Shown in pieces: positions 46,479-54,969 of a stretch of DNA of 64,000 nt. The notes beneath the pieces were generated by a model. That model saw nothing but the letters and a program-made list of their open reading frames with translations. It was not told the origin of the DNA and made no database searches. The DNA comes from JAMXLO01 sp963794185 (GTDB lineage: Bacteria > Pseudomonadota > Alphaproteobacteria > Acetobacterales > Acetobacteraceae), in contig CAWCDM010000103.1 of NCBI GenBank assembly GCA_963794185.1, positions 6,563 through 70,562 of the forward strand, given 5' to 3'. Each line of letters starts with the position of its first letter. Position 1 is the stretch's first letter. Position numbers and translations under genes: made by a program.

Positions 46479-48089
46479 TCAGTATCCCAGCGCCAACCCG
46501 TCCTTGCGCGGCTCGGACCCGCCGATCAGGCAGCCCCGCTCGCGATCGATCCAGATCGCCTGGCCGCCGCCATGCGGGCGCTCCACCGTCTCAAGTTCGT
46601 GCCCGAGACGCGCCAGCCCGTCGCAGATCGCAAGCGGGATGCCGTGCTCGATCTGCACCTTGCCGCGCAGCGGGAACAGCCGAGGCAGGTCGATCGCCTC
46701 CTGGATGTCGAGCCCGTATTCCAGCATGTTGGTGAGGAACAGCGAGTGGCCCATCGGCTGGAAGTGCCCGCCCATCACGCCGTACGGCATCACCGCCTCG
46801 AGCCCCGTTGGGCCATCCCGCATCACCATGCCCGGGATGATCGTGTGCATCGGCCGCTTGCGTGGCGCGATGCAGTTGGGATGGCCGCGCTCGACGCGGA
46901 ACCCGAAGCCGCGGTTCTGCAGCATCACGCCGGACCGTTCGGCGTGGATCGCCGAGCCGAACCCCTCGAACAGCGAGTTGATGAAGCTGCACGCGTTGCC
47001 GTCCTGGTCCACCACGCAGAGATAGACCGTGTCCTTGTGCGGCGGCAGCAGCGTCTCGCCGGCCGCCGGAAGCTGCCCCAGCGCCTTGGCATCGTCGATC
47101 AGCGCGCGCAGACCGCCGAGATACTCGGGGCTCAGCAGCTTCTTCACCGGCACATCGGCCTGTGACGGATCAGCAAGGAAGGCGTCGCGGTCGCGATAGG
47201 CCAGTCGTGCGGCCTCGATGTGGCGATGATAGCGCAACGTGCCGAGCGGGCCGTCGCCGGCGGGCTGCATGCCGCCGAGCATGCCCAGGATCATCAGGGC
47301 AATGATGCCCTGGCCGTTCGGCGGGCACTGGAACACGTCGTAGCCGCGCCAGTTCAGCGTGATCGGCTCGACGAACTCGGCATTGTGCAGGCCGGCGGCA
47401 AAGTCTTCTTCGGTATGGAGGCCGCCGCGCGCGCGCAGCGTTGCCACCATGTCGGAGGCGATCGAACCTTCATAGAACGCCTTGGCACCGTTCCGCGCGA
47501 TAGCGCGCAGCGTGTCGGCCAGCGCCGGCTGGCGGAAGATGTCGCCCGCGTTGGGCGCCGCGCCGCCGGGCAGGAAATGCTGCGCGTCGTTCTTGCGCAG
47601 CTTGGCCTCCAGGCGCTTCCAGGACCAGGCCACCACCGGATGTACCGGCCAGCCATCGGCCGCGTAGGCGATCGCCGGCTGCAGCAGTTCGTGCAGGTTC
47701 TTTGTGCCATGCGCGGCCAGCAGCGTCTCCCACGCGTTCACCGCACCAGGCACCGTGACGGCATGGGGAGAAGTGTTCTCCAGCGCCCTGATCTGCCGCC
47801 TTTCGTACCAGTCGATCGTGGCGGCGGCCGGCGCCCGGCCGGAGCCATTCAGCGCGATGACCCTGCCCGCACCGGCCGGGGCATACAGGCAAAAACAGTC
47901 GCCGCCGATCCCGGTGGACTGCGGCTCGATCACGCACAGCACGGCCACTGCTGCCACCGCGGCATCCAGCGCGTTGCCGCCGTTGCGCAGCACGTCCAGT
48001 GCGGTCAGCGTGGCGGCCGGCATCGAGGTGGCGGCCATGCCGTGGCTCGCATAGACCGGGCTGCGGCCCGGCAGGTGGAAATCGCGCAT
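46479..48089 (-). CDS. ggt: Gamma-glutamyltransferase family protein
   Basis: A 536-residue Ntn-hydrolase. Start at the ATG 48089 (MRDFHLPGRSPVY). Substrate-binding and autocatalytic regions are present: ATLTALDVLRNGGNALDAAV, IEPQSTGIGGDCFCLYAP, and the processing site HKDTVYLCVVDQDGNACSF, where the Thr would become the N-terminal nucleophile of the small subunit; then FGSAIHAERSGVMLQNRGFG and MVMRDGPTGLEAVMPYGVMG. No signal peptide, unlike the periplasmic E. coli enzyme, and the pattern fits the YwrD-like cytoplasmic subgroup. It transfers or hydrolyses gamma-glutamyl groups (glutathione and related). Divergent from csaA by 85 bases. Confidence 0.92.
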   Translation of the reverse strand: MRDFHLPGRSPVYASHGMAATSMPAATLTALDVLRNGGNALDAAVAAVAVLCVIEPQSTGIGGDCFCLYAPAGAGRVIALNGSGRAPAAATIDWYERRQIRALENTSPHAVTVPGAVNAWETLLAAHGTKNLHELLQPAIAYAADGWPVHPVVAWSWKRLEAKLRKNDAQHFLPGGAAPNAGDIFRQPALADTLRAIARNGAKAFYEGSIASDMVATLRARGGLHTEEDFAAGLHNAEFVEPITLNWRGYDVFQCPPNGQGIIALMILGMLGGMQPAGDGPLGTLRYHRHIEAARLAYRDRDAFLADPSQADVPVKKLLSPEYLGGLRALIDDAKALGQLPAAGETLLPPHKDTVYLCVVDQDGNACSFINSLFEGFGSAIHAERSGVMLQNRGFGFRVERGHPNCIAPRKRPMHTIIPGMVMRDGPTGLEAVMPYGVMGGHFQPMGHSLFLTNMLEYGLDIQEAIDLPRLFPLRGKVQIEHGIPLAICDGLARLGHELETVERPHGGGQAIWIDRERGCLIGGSEPRKDGLALGY

Positions 48090-48174
48090 TCCTGGTTCGC
48101 TCCAGTGGTCAGGTGTCGGCAAGTCCGCCAGTATGGCGCAGCGACACAGCACTGGCCACTGGAGCGCAGCGACG

Positions 48175-48516
48175 ATGACCGAGACCATCGCATTCGGCGA
48201 CTTCGAACGCGTCGATATCCGCGTCGGCACGGTGGTGGACGCGCAGCCCTTCCCCGAGGCGCGCAAGCCGGCCTTCAAACTGGTCATCGACTTCGGCGCG
48301 GATATCGGCCTGAAACGCTCCTCGGCGCAACTCACGGTGCACTACCGGCCCGATCAGCTCATCGGCCGGCAGGTCTGCGCGGTCGTGAATTTTCCCCCGC
48401 GCCAGATCGGCCCGTTCATCAGCGAGGTGCTCACGCTGGGCATGCCCGACGATGATGGATCGGTTGTGTTGATCAGGCCGGACTTCAAGGTGCCGAACGG
48501 CGGCAAGCTGTTCTGA
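48175..48516 (+). CDS. csaA: CsaA-type tRNA-binding-domain protein
   Basis: A 113-residue OB-fold protein of the CsaA/EMAP-II type. Motifs: RVDIRVGTVVDAQPFPEARK, SSAQLTVHY, GRQVCAVVNFPPRQIGPF, EVLTLGMPDDDG and the ending RPDFKVPNGGKLF. CsaA is described as a chaperone-like protein linked to secretion in Bacillus; a dimeric RNA-binding role is likely. The ATG at 48175 is the first that leaves the canonical MTE...FERVDIRVG start. Its stop overlaps the start of the next gene by one base (TGATG). Confidence 0.92.
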   Translation: MTETIAFGDFERVDIRVGTVVDAQPFPEARKPAFKLVIDFGADIGLKRSSAQLTVHYRPDQLIGRQVCAVVNFPPRQIGPFISEVLTLGMPDDDGSVVLIRPDFKVPNGGKLF

Positions 48517-49016
48517 TGGCGGCCCACTACTACACCGTCACCTGGGACCAGCTGCATCGCGATGCGCGCGCTCTCGCCTGGCGGCTGATGGATCTGGGGC
48601 CTTTCACCGGCGTCGTGGCGATTGCCCGCGGCGGTCTGATCCCGGCGGCGATCGTCGCACGCGAGCTGGATGTGCGGCTGCTGGAGACCGTCTCCATCGT
48701 GACCTACGCGGCGGCAAGCGGCGGCACGCTGATCGAGGAGGAAAAGCGCGGCCCACCAGTGGTGATCAAGCCGCCGGTCGCGGCCGGCGATGGAGTGGGA
48801 TTTCTGATCGTTGACGACCTGGTGGACACCGGTGCGACCGCGCGCGTCGTGCGAGCATTGCTGCCGCGCGCGCATTTCGCCGCGGTCTACGCCAAGCCGG
48901 AGGGGCGCGACGTGGTGGACACCTACATCACCGAGGTATCGCAGGACACCTGGATTCTGTTCCCGTGGGACACTGAGCCGCAGTTCGTCGCACCGCTGGC
49001 GAAACGGGGTGGCTGA
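48516..49016 (+). CDS. gpt: Xanthine(-guanine) phosphoribosyltransferase
   Basis: A 166-residue PRPP-dependent phosphoribosyltransferase. FTGVVAIARGGLIPAAIVAR is the start region typical of Gpt; FLIVDDLVDTGATARVVRAL is the 13-residue PRPP-binding motif; YAKPEGRDVVDTYITEV and QDTWILFPWDTEP end it in Gpt style. It salvages xanthine and guanine to nucleotides. Co-transcribed with csaA (one-base overlap). A 27-bp inverted repeat lies right after its stop and could end the transcript. Confidence 0.93.
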   Translation: MAAHYYTVTWDQLHRDARALAWRLMDLGPFTGVVAIARGGLIPAAIVARELDVRLLETVSIVTYAAASGGTLIEEEKRGPPVVIKPPVAAGDGVGFLIVDDLVDTGATARVVRALLPRAHFAAVYAKPEGRDVVDTYITEVSQDTWILFPWDTEPQFVAPLAKRGG

Positions 49017-49032
49017 CGCGTTCTCTATCGTT

Positions 49033-49111
49033 GTCATCGCCGCGAAAGCGGGGACCCAGGCAAACCAGCGCTCAGCCTGCATCGCTGGGTCCCCGCTTTC
49101 GCGGCGATGAC
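49033..49111. repeat. Perfect 27-bp inverted repeat between convergent genes
   Basis: Arms at 49033-49059 (GTCATCGCCGCGAAAGCGGG and on to CAG) and 49085-49111 are exact complements with a 25-base loop. The GCGAAAGCGGGGACCCAG arm recurs as an intergenic repeat in alphaproteobacterial genomes. Lying between the ends of gpt and the cyclase gene, it can serve as a bidirectional terminator-like hairpin, although there is no T-tract. Confidence 0.9.
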
Positions 49112-49127
49112 GTGGAATGGGAGCGTT

Positions 49128-49817
49128 CTACTCGAACACGGCGACGGCGCGGATCGGACTTGCGGTGCCGCCGCGGATCTTCAACGGGAAGCCAATGAAC
49201 CGGAAGCGGCCACGCCCGATCAGTTTGTCCAGGTTGGCGAGACATTCCATGTGGGTGATGCCGCGTTCCGCGCATGCCATGTGGGCGAGGTAGTTCGGCT
49301 CGCCTTCGGGGGCCGGGCTGATCGCCTCGACGCCGAACATGAGGATGCCACGGTCGGCCAGCCAGTGCACCGATTCCAGCGCAAGTCCCGGAAAATCGTG
49401 CAGGTAGCCCGGCTTGCCGAGCAGGCGGTCGTTGGTCGCCATGTAGAGCAGGACCGTGTCGCGCGAGCGGATTTCCTGGCCGGACTTTTCCAGTGCAGCC
49501 GCCATCTCGGGCACGGTGATCGCGTGCTTCAGCGGCACGTGCGACAGGTCGAGGCAGATCGCCGAAGTGTAGAAATTCTCCAGCGGCACTTCGTCGATCG
49601 AAGGCGCACCGGGTCTCGGATCGAAATGCACCGGCGCATCGACATGCGTGCCGGCGTGGTCGGACAGCGCGATCGACAGCGCCTTCGAGGTAAACACCGT
49701 GTTGCCCGCGTACTTCTTCTCGGAGTGATCGCCCCAGACCGTGACGATGACCGGCGGGTGCGACGGATGGGTCTGCGTGCGGTGGAACAGTTCGCGGCTG
49801 AGGTCGATGAGTTCCAT
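49128..49817 (-). CDS. Cyclase/kynurenine-formamidase-family hydrolase
   Basis: A 229-residue metalloenzyme of the cyclase superfamily. The HAGTHVDAPVHFD motif holds metal-binding His residues and Asp. Start at the internal ATG (49817): MELIDLSRELFHRTQTHP. Family members include kynurenine formamidase and isatin hydrolase; specificity is unknown. The N-terminal ELIDLSRELF and late AISPAPEGEPNYLAHMAC are also typical. Divergent from the SMP-30 gene with a 70-base intergenic gap. Confidence 0.88.
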   Translation of the reverse strand: MELIDLSRELFHRTQTHPSHPPVIVTVWGDHSEKKYAGNTVFTSKALSIALSDHAGTHVDAPVHFDPRPGAPSIDEVPLENFYTSAICLDLSHVPLKHAITVPEMAAALEKSGQEIRSRDTVLLYMATNDRLLGKPGYLHDFPGLALESVHWLADRGILMFGVEAISPAPEGEPNYLAHMACAERGITHMECLANLDKLIGRGRFRFIGFPLKIRGGTASPIRAVAVFE

Positions 49818-49887
49818 GCGATCGCCTCCTCTTCGCGCCCCGTGCGCGCCGGTGCTACGATCCCGCGTCGCGCGGGAGGAAGCAACC

Positions 49888-50757
49888 ATGGCAACATTGT
49901 CCGACATTCTGGAGACGACGTCGTTCGAGAAGGTGGCGGGTGGGTTCGTGTTCACCGAGGGTCCGCTGTGGCATCCCAACGGGTTCTTCTATTTCGTCGA
50001 TGTCCGCTCGAGCATGCTGTATCGCATCACACTGGGCCAGCCGCACCAGGAGGTCCGGAAGACGGTCGGCGGCAACGGCACGACGTTCGATCTGCAGGGA
50101 CGCCTGGTCCTCTGCGAAGGCGACGGCCGGCGGGTCACCCGCACCGCGCTCGACGGCACGGTGACGACATTGATCGATCGCTTCGAGGGCAAGCGGCTGA
50201 ACCGCCCGAACGACGTAATCTGCGCCGCGGACGGCGCGATCCTGTTCACCGATCCGTCGTTGCGGGTGCCGTTCGCCGAGCGCGAGGTTGAGCATGCGGC
50301 GGTGTATCGCATCGCGCCCGGCGGCGCGGTCGGCATGGTCGCCGCGTTCGAATATCCGAATGGCCTGGCGCTGTCGCCGGACGAGCGGACGCTCTATGTC
50401 GCGAACACACGGTGGACCAAGTACATCCACGCGATCGAACTGAATGCCGCGGGCGAGATGGTGCGGCGGCGCATCTTCGCCGACATGTCCTCGGACGGGA
50501 CGAACGGCGTGCCGGACGGCATGAAAGTCGATGCGGCGGGCCGCGTGTTCTGCACCGGGACCGGCGGCGTATGGGTGTTCGAGCCGGACGGCACGCGCAT
50601 CGGCATCATCGAAACGCCGGAGGTCTGCGCCAACATCGCGTTCGGCGGTCCGGACCTGCGCACGCTGCTGTTCACCGCGAGCACGTCGGTCTACACGCTG
50701 CGCGTCAAGGCGCCGGGGCAGCCGCATCCGTTCTATCCGCGGACATCGCATGCGTGA
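49888..50757 (+). CDS. SMP-30/gluconolactonase-family lactone hydrolase
   Basis: A 289-residue six-bladed propeller of the SMP-30/GNL/LRE family. Start at ATG 49888 after GGGAGGA. It shows FTEGPLWHPNGFFYFVDVRS (metal Glu), KRLNRPNDVICAADGAILFT (metal Asn), EYPNGLALSPDERTLYVANT (second Asn) and VPDGMKVDAAGRVFCTGTGG (metal Asp). It probably opens sugar lactones. The neighbour on the other strand is a cyclase-type hydrolase, so a small catabolic pair is conceivable. Confidence 0.93.
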   Translation: MATLSDILETTSFEKVAGGFVFTEGPLWHPNGFFYFVDVRSSMLYRITLGQPHQEVRKTVGGNGTTFDLQGRLVLCEGDGRRVTRTALDGTVTTLIDRFEGKRLNRPNDVICAADGAILFTDPSLRVPFAEREVEHAAVYRIAPGGAVGMVAAFEYPNGLALSPDERTLYVANTRWTKYIHAIELNAAGEMVRRRIFADMSSDGTNGVPDGMKVDAAGRVFCTGTGGVWVFEPDGTRIGIIETPEVCANIAFGGPDLRTLLFTASTSVYTLRVKAPGQPHPFYPRTSHA

Positions 50758-50806
50758 TCGCAGTGCGCCGTGAACACTCCTGACGGAGGAATTTTCAGGA
50801 GACAGA

Positions 50807-50923
50807 ATGAAGGCCGTCGCACTACTGGTAATGGCTGTATTGGCAGTGTCCGCCTGCTCCCTTCCATTGACTCACGTTCATCCTAACTTCGGGCCTACTT
50901 ACGGGGACGGGGGGCACGGTTGA
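50807..50923 (+). CDS. Very small lipoprotein (38 residues)
   Basis: An ATG after AGGAGACAG opens a 38-residue frame: leader KAVALLVMAVLAVSAC (lipobox Cys at residue 17), then a 21-residue mature peptide ending GPTYGDGGHG. Tiny Cys-anchored peptides of this shape (entericidin-like or unnamed) are common in proteobacteria. It is too short for usual gene calling. The ribosome binding site is well placed. Function unknown. Confidence 0.6.
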   Translation: MKAVALLVMAVLAVSACSLPLTHVHPNFGPTYGDGGHG

Positions 50924-51128
50924 TGATGTCAAGCGCCGATGCGGCCGAATGTCTCGCCCGCTCGCACACTGTTTTGCAGGGTGAACGGGCCGTGGGCAGC
51001 AACGAAGGCATTTGGCCAGCGTTGGTGGTCAGCGTCGCACCGTCCGATACCGGGGCGTCTCTGCCGCTTGCGCAGGACGGCCGGCAACCGTCTCCCAACG
51101 AAGTCGAACCCCTGTCTGCCCACCGCGA

Positions 51129-51938
51129 TCAGGCACGCACACCCCAGGCGATGGCGTTGCGCAACAACGCAATGAACGCGTCGCTGTCCCACGCGCCGCG
51201 AAAGATGGGCGGCGTCGTGTCGGTGGGGTCGGCGGTCCGGGCTGCGCGGATGGCGGGGTTGTGGCAATGGCCCAGGGCAAAATAGGTCACGCCGCCGTTG
51301 CCGACCGCGCTTGTATAGCCGAGCACGCGCGTTTTGCCGTCGGGTTGCAGGGAGGTGTCCGAGGCGTAGAGGGTCCCGATGCTGGGTGACACGGCGGCTG
51401 GGCCGTAATCCGCGGTCAGCAGGATCCGCGTCGAGCCGGGATCCTGCAGCTCGATGAAGTACGGCTCGTCCTCGACGTCGAACGATGCGCCGAGCCCACG
51501 GGTGAGCGGGTGATCGGTATCGCGCACGTCGACGCGGATCTTGCAGATCGGCGGATGGGTCAGGAAGCGGCTGCCGAGGAGCGCGTGGTGCTCGGTCTTG
51601 ACGGTGCGGCGCTGGCGAAAGCCTTCCACGCGCTCGGCGCGGCCGCCGCTGGTGCCGTGCAGGCCAAGCCAGTGGCCGCCCGCCTCCAGCCACTGCCGGA
51701 TGGCGCGGCACTGCGCAGTGTCGGGATAGGGGCCGGCCACGTAGGTGATCAGCATCCGGCTGACCGGCAGCCATTTCTCGACATCGGCAAAATCGTTGGC
51801 GACTGAGGCCGGAACGTCCCGTTCGGCCAGCAGCCCGAGCAGCCGCAGGCGGGCATAGTCGTGGTCGTGCCCGGCGCTTGAGCCGGGCGGAAAGCCGCCG
51901 GCTATGAGATGCGCGCGGCCGGATTTTTCCCCTGTCAT
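51129..51938 (-). CDS. ThuA-like domain protein
   Basis: A 269-residue protein of the ThuA/glutamine-amidotransferase-like group: LIAGGFPPGSSAGHDHDYARLRL, RAIRQWLEAGGHWLGLHGTSGG (the LH-G-T/S segment), LGSRFLTHPPICKIRVDVRD and GGVTYFALGHCHNPAIR with an ending FRGAWDSDAFIALLRNAIAWG. ThuA proteins are linked to trehalose or sugar metabolism in rhizobia. The start is an ATG. Divergent from a peptide-type ABC binding protein with a 297-base gap. Confidence 0.88.
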   Translation of the reverse strand: MTGEKSGRAHLIAGGFPPGSSAGHDHDYARLRLLGLLAERDVPASVANDFADVEKWLPVSRMLITYVAGPYPDTAQCRAIRQWLEAGGHWLGLHGTSGGRAERVEGFRQRRTVKTEHHALLGSRFLTHPPICKIRVDVRDTDHPLTRGLGASFDVEDEPYFIELQDPGSTRILLTADYGPAAVSPSIGTLYASDTSLQPDGKTRVLGYTSAVGNGGVTYFALGHCHNPAIRAARTADPTDTTPPIFRGAWDSDAFIALLRNAIAWGVRA

Positions 51939-52235
51939 CGGACTACCTCGCTCGTCGTTCGGCGCATGCGGAAGCTGCGCGCGCCGGATTCCTGTGGTTT
52001 GTCGGGTTGATTGTGGCCTGACCAGGAGCGCACATCAAACCGGCGCGGCCACCGCCATCTGCCAACCATCGACGTCCCGTACCCTGAGCTCTCGGCATGG
52101 CGCCAACGCACGCGTCCGCGGTATTGTCGCCGGCCGGCGCCGTCGCGTCCGGATAGACGGGGGCCCGGGCCGGCGCGACAACGAACCCAAATACATTGCC
52201 GCTTTGGTCGCGGGAAATTCGGGGAGGGATTGGTG

Positions 52236-53780
52236 ATGTTCCTGCAGGCCTGGCGTTGGCGTCTGGCATTATCCGTGGCGCTGTTGGTCGGGGCTTTCAC
52301 CCTCGCCGCGGCGGCCGAGCAACGGGCGCCGTCGGGGCGGGTGGTCATCGCCTGGCACGTGACCATCGCGCCGGCCTGGTTCGACCCGTCCACCGCGCCG
52401 CCGCAGATCACGCCCTTCGGCATGCTGTACGCCATCCACGACGCCCTGGTGCGGCCCTATCCCGGAGAGAAGATGGGGGCGAGCCTCGCCGAGTCATGGA
52501 CCGAGAGCGAGGACGGCCTCGCCTATGAATTCAAGCTGCGTCCGAACCTCAAATTCCACAACGGCGATCCGCTGACCACCGAGGACGTCAAATTCAGCTT
52601 CGAACGCTACCATGGTGCCGGCGCCAAGATCCTGCACGACCATGTCACGCAGGTGGAGATCGTCGATCCGCGCGTCGTGCGCTTCCACCTTGCCGCGCCG
52701 TGGCCGGATTTCATGACCTTCTTCGGCACAACCGCCAGCGCCGCCGGCATCATCCTGCCGAAGAAGTATCTCACCGAGGTCGGCGACGACGCCTTCAAGA
52801 AGCATCCGATCGGCGCCGGGCCGTACAGGTTCGTCAGCACGAAGCCGGGCATCGAGGTCGTGCTGGAAGCGTTCCCCGACTACTGGCGACGCGTGCCGAA
52901 CGTGAAGACACTGGTGATGCGCAGCGTTCCCGAGGCCACCACGCGAGCGCTGATGGTGCGCACCGGCGAGGCCGACATTGCGTACGCGCTCGACGGCCCC
53001 GATGCCGAAGGACTGCAGACGGTGCCCGGCGTCAGGATCGTGGCGACCAAGCACGCCTCGATCTTCTGGATCGAATTCGCAAGGCAGTGGGACCCGAAGT
53101 CGCCGTGGCACGACCCGCGACTGCGGCAGGCGGTGAATTACGCACTGGACCGCAATGGCATCAATCACGCAGCGTGCCTGGATTTTTGCCCACCGGCCGG
53201 CGTGATCGTGCCGCGGGTCATGGACTTTGCGCTGCAGGTCGAGGCGCCACCCTACGATCCGGAGAAGGCGAAGCAGCTTCTCGCCGAGGCCGGCTACCCC
53301 AACGGCATCGACGCCGGGGATTTCGCCGCGATCCCGGGCTTCCCGACCGTGGCGGAGGCGGTGGTCAATGATTTGAACGCGGTCGGCATCCGCGTCAGGC
53401 TCCACCAGATGGAACGCGCGTCGTTCTATGCGGCCTGGCTGGAGAAGAAATTGCCGGCGCTCTACATGACCGCGTCGGGCAACTCGGGCAACGCCGCCAG
53501 CCGGGTCGAGTCGTTCATCCAGTCCAAGGGCGGCTACGCCAACGGCGGCTATCCCGATATCGACGAACTCTTCCTGCAACAGGCCGGCGAACGCGATGCC
53601 ACGAAGCGTGCGGCGATCCTGGACAACATCCAGCAGCTCACGATCGACCGGGTGATGTTCGCGCCGATCATGGATCTGCGTGCCCTGAACGGGATCGGCC
53701 CGCGGGTGACAAAGGACACGATCACCGATGTCTGGATGAGCCCGTTTCCATCCTACGAGGACATGGAGATCAAGGACTGA
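52236..53780 (+). CDS. ABC transporter substrate-binding protein, family 5 (peptide/nickel type)
   Basis: A 514-residue periplasmic binding protein. A signal peptide (LALSVALLVGAFTLAAAAEQ) is followed by the family 5 lobes: NGDPLTTEDVKFSFERYHGA and HPIGAGPYRFVSTKPGIEVV, then DPRLRQAVNYALDRNGINHA and a late QAGERDATKRAAILDNIQQL. Start at ATG 52236 after GGGGAGGGA. Ligands may be peptides, opines, nickel chelates or sugars. No permease or ATPase genes follow here, so partners are elsewhere or upstream of the window's view. Confidence 0.92.
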   Translation: MFLQAWRWRLALSVALLVGAFTLAAAAEQRAPSGRVVIAWHVTIAPAWFDPSTAPPQITPFGMLYAIHDALVRPYPGEKMGASLAESWTESEDGLAYEFKLRPNLKFHNGDPLTTEDVKFSFERYHGAGAKILHDHVTQVEIVDPRVVRFHLAAPWPDFMTFFGTTASAAGIILPKKYLTEVGDDAFKKHPIGAGPYRFVSTKPGIEVVLEAFPDYWRRVPNVKTLVMRSVPEATTRALMVRTGEADIAYALDGPDAEGLQTVPGVRIVATKHASIFWIEFARQWDPKSPWHDPRLRQAVNYALDRNGINHAACLDFCPPAGVIVPRVMDFALQVEAPPYDPEKAKQLLAEAGYPNGIDAGDFAAIPGFPTVAEAVVNDLNAVGIRVRLHQMERASFYAAWLEKKLPALYMTASGNSGNAASRVESFIQSKGGYANGGYPDIDELFLQQAGERDATKRAAILDNIQQLTIDRVMFAPIMDLRALNGIGPRVTKDTITDVWMSPFPSYEDMEIKD

Positions 53781-53783
53781 ACG

Positions 53784-54161
53784 ATGGTTCGATGCGAATT
53801 GGGCGGATCGGTGGATGCGCACCATTTCCCGAAGGCGGCGCTGGCGGCGCAGCGCCCCGACGCGTTCCGACCCAATCTGGCCACGTCGCTGTGGGTCCTG
53901 GCGGACTGTTTGGACGCGGCCGGCCGGCGGGAGGAAGGACTGGCTGCGACCGCCGAGGCGATCGGCGAACTGTCCGGACCGTTCCAGCGGCACATGCGCG
54001 CGTTCGCCGGAAGGATCAGTAGAATGGCGCGAGAGTACCTGCAGCGCTGCGAAGCGCTTGGACACGAGCCGGATCAGCAGTTGCTGGCGTCGGTGGCAGC
54101 GGGGCTGGCGGAATTGCAGGCAGACGGACCAGCGGGCACCGGTCAGAGCGGCCCGATGTGA
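53784..54161 (+). CDS. TPR-like protein or C-terminal fragment
   Basis: A 125-residue protein starting three bases after the previous stop. RPDAFRPNLATSLWVLADCL is followed by GRREEGLAATAEAIGELSGP, the tetratricopeptide helix pattern (N-L-A-x-S-L-x-x-L-A...G-R-x-E-E-A/G-L). The composition is helical and lacks a domain before the TPR, so it may be the remnant of a longer TPR protein whose front part is missing. The start codon context is weak. Confidence 0.5.
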   Translation: MVRCELGGSVDAHHFPKAALAAQRPDAFRPNLATSLWVLADCLDAAGRREEGLAATAEAIGELSGPFQRHMRAFAGRISRMAREYLQRCEALGHEPDQQLLASVAAGLAELQADGPAGTGQSGPM

Positions 54162-54281
54162 ACTTCCTGGGTCACACGCAACCAAACGCATTTTGCCCGT
54201 TTGTGATCATGCCTAAGCATTGACATCAGTGCGACTAACGCAACATCTGCCATCCCCACGCACCAACCGGCAGCCGCCGTC

Positions 54282-54916
54282 ATGCACATCCTCCTAAACC
54301 CTCCGCTCCCGTCGCCCAGGACATCTTCGCCACACTCTGCGCGCTCCTCCCGCCGCCCGCCGCCGACGCGCCCGAAGCCCGCGCAGCCTGCGCCGACGCT
54401 GCAATTGCCGCCGTCGCTGCGCTCGATCCCGGCGATGCCTTCGAGGCGCGGCTCGCCGCGCAGATCGTCGCGGCCGACGCCCACGCGAAGGACTGCCTCC
54501 GCCTCGCCGTCGCGCCAGATACCGCGCCCGAAGCCGCCGTCCGCTGCCGCGCACAGGCCAGCGCCATGATGCGCCACATGCAGAGCGGACTGCGCGCACT
54601 CGAGCGCCGGCAGGCCGCGCGCGAGAATGCGCTGGCCGCGCTGCAGCCCGCCGCGATGGAGCGCGCCGGCTATTGGTTCCACGAGATCACCGTCCCGGAG
54701 GCCGAACCGGCGGCCCCCCCGGCCACGCCTGCCTTCGAGGACCTCACCGAGGCCGAGCAGTACGCCATCAATTACCCCGGCCGCGCCGCCAGCATCCGCG
54801 TGGCGGGCGGCCTGCCGGCGCGGTGCAACTTCGGCCCGCCTGAGCACGCGATCGTCGCCGGCACCAGCCCGACCCTGCGGGCGCTCGATCGACCCGCCCA
54901 CGCGGCAGCGGCCTGA
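54282..54916 (+). CDS. Helical Ala-rich protein of unknown function, start region disrupted
   Basis: The long frame that begins AQDIFATLCALL and continues LRLAVAPDTAPEAAVRCRAQ, SAMMRHMQSGLRALERRQAA and AGYWFHEITVPEAE has no start codon before its upstream stop at 54236-54238. An ATG at 54282 in another frame, preceded only by weak signals, would join it if a base were missing in the CCC run near 54315 (the product would begin MHILLNPPLPSPQDIFATLC and be about 211 residues). Internal ATGs at 54566 would give only 116 residues. Highly helical, Ala/Arg-rich; such a protein with the AMERAGYWF segment seems familiar from Acetobacteraceae, but I cannot name it. Confidence 0.5.
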
Positions 54917-54969
54917 TCCGACGTGCGTCTCGCCGGCCGCAACATTGTCTCACCAGGCGATGTCGTGAG

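Noticed and set aside
50920..51285. Plus-strand 121-codon frame after the small lipoprotein
   Set aside because: It overlaps the ThuA gene antisense and has no domain or ribosome binding site.
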